64,000 nucleotides of DNA, taken from Tanypteryx hageni. Lineage: Eukaryota; Arthropoda; Insecta; Odonata; Petaluridae. The stretch is from NCBI GenBank assembly GCA_028673005.1, contig CM054117.1:36038061-36102060 (forward strand), given 5' to 3'. Position 1 is the first letter of the stretch. Each line of letters starts with the position of its first letter. Position numbers and translations under genes: made by a program. Of the stretch, positions 62,961-64,000 are shown piece by piece. The notes under the pieces were generated by a model, which did no database searches, was not told the origin of the DNA, and was given only the letters and a program-made list of their open reading frames with translations.

Positions 62961-64000
62961 GAGCGAAGGGAGGCAGGAAAGAGCGTCGCGAAGACACGGG
63001 AGAGACGAGGCATTAAATCGACTGAGGACACGGCTTCTCACTCATGACAAAGAGAACGCACTATGGAGAGAGTACATTGAGACGAAGAAAAGGAGAAACG
63101 CGTCGGCGAATCGAGTATGACATAGGAAAGCGAGAAAAATCGCGGAAATGGATAAACTAAGCGAAAGTAAAGAGAGCGGAAGATAGAATAGAGAGCCGAA
63201 GATTTAAGGAAGGAGATGCAAAAATGAACGGTGCGCGAAAGATGCGGATCCAGATGTAAGCAGCTTAATTACGAAATCGATGCGCGTAAATCTCATTTTA
63301 CTTTAACTTTGCGCATGAATAGGAACGCAGGAACAGAAAAACGACAGGGTTCGGCAATTGAGAGAGAATCCTAGTCAGTAAATGGGAAATTTTTTCTTCA
63401 ATGAAGATTATGAATCTGCATATGTTAACAAACGGAGTTTGGATATTGCGATAAAAGAATGACTGTCGAGATGAGAAAGAGAGAGAGAGCGAGCCGTTAG
63501 ATCGATGAATAAGAGACAGCGAGTGATCCCTTTCCGAGATTTATGCCTGGAGTTTCTAGCAAGAGCGTCTGACAAAGAAAAGATGGAGCAAGGAGTTGAA
63601 AGATATCCTCTCCTCCTTTCGCCAAACTCAAACCGACGACGTCATTGTCTTTATCGTGGGGATTTTCAAAGCGCAATTACACCGGGAGAGAAAGGGAGAA
63701 AGATATGGAAACTTTTTTCAACACGCGCCACCTACCCGAATAAAAAGCATAATCGGAAAACAAAATAAGGACGCGACCGCGAAAGGATTACTTTATTTTG
63801 CGCGGAAAGCCCTCCTCGCGGTTCAGCACGGACCAACAATAGAAATCCGGAAAATGTTACACGGGGAATGGGACGTGTCTCCTATAACGCTACCCACCGT
63901 AGAAACCGAGCACTGCAGTATTTATGTTCGCGAACCCGAAAACCGCGCGTATAAACATATACTCCTGTCCTCGGGATGAGGTCGGAGGAAAGAGGGAAAC
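62961..64000. other. Non-coding unique sequence to window end
   Basis: GA-leaning sequence followed by two overlapping plus-strand frames at 63505-63768 and 63596-63979 (87 and 127 codons). They are not repetitive, but they overlap in different frames and resemble no family I know, so I do not call a gene. Confidence 0.4.

Noticed and set aside
63505..63979. Two overlapping plus-strand frames at the window end
   Set aside because: They overlap in different frames and neither has a recognisable domain.

Overview
This window is eukaryotic and almost entirely non-coding. It is most likely from an arthropod, probably an insect, although the species cannot be named from the sequence. The evidence is: one spliced exon with canonical GT/AG sites whose peptide fits the insect Rox8 / vertebrate TIA-1/TIAR family; a decayed CR1/Jockey-like non-LTR retrotransposon ending in the GTAGAT-type tail common in arthropod genomes; a small non-autonomous hAT transposon with an intact 8-bp target-site duplication; CpG that does not look depleted; and no bacterial gene organisation. 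Most long open reading frames here are translations of purine/pyrimidine repeats and are not genes.

The only secure protein-coding sequence is a 76-nt internal exon on the minus strand (9463-9538). It encodes the middle of an RRM, including the RNP1 motif KGYGFVSF, of a TIA-1/TIAR/Rox8-type RNA-binding protein (RRM2 by family resemblance). It has a good branch point and polypyrimidine tract, a GTGAGT donor, and U-rich sequence just inside the downstream intron. No other exon of this gene was recognised. The 54 kb on its 5' side (9.5-64 kb) and the 9.4 kb on its 3' side are therefore probably very large introns, or the gene start lies within the window in exons too short to recognise.

Layout. 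1-9.4 kb: unique sequence with scattered CT-rich tracts. 9.46-9.54 kb: the exon. 11.6-12.5 kb: 21-bp purine minisatellite with two embedded copies of a retroposon-tail sequence. 13.9-14.5 kb: 17-bp array running into a 500-N gap. 16.9-17.3 kb: G-rich and 12-bp arrays. 22.0-23.6 kb: 1.6-kb nearly pure purine tract. 24.6-25.0 kb: hAT MITE. 26.3-26.6 kb: 18-bp and 13-bp arrays. 26.6-48.9 kb: mostly unique intron-like or intergenic DNA with one unrecognised non-repetitive ORF (37.5-37.9 kb). 48.9-49.4 kb: TG-rich tandem repeat. 50.2-50.4 kb: diverged 119-bp duplication. 52.8-53.3 kb: CR1-like retrotransposon 3' end. 54.7-55.06 kb: long AT-rich palindrome. 55.74-55.81 kb: (CT)n(TA)n. 58.6-59.7 kb: GA array. 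60.69-61.19 kb: 500-N gap whose two flanks are the same 71 bp. 61.8-62.8 kb: 21-bp purine arrays abutting a retroposon 3' tail.

The main patterns are these. All the large arrays carry purines on the plus strand, so they would be CU-rich in the Rox8-like transcript. Two of them lie directly at non-LTR retroposon 3' tails, which suggests that the tails seeded the arrays. The exon's donor is followed by U-rich sequence of the kind TIA-1 family proteins bind, which raises the possibility of autoregulation. I found no CRISPR array, operon, rRNA, tRNA or novel gene system that I can support.
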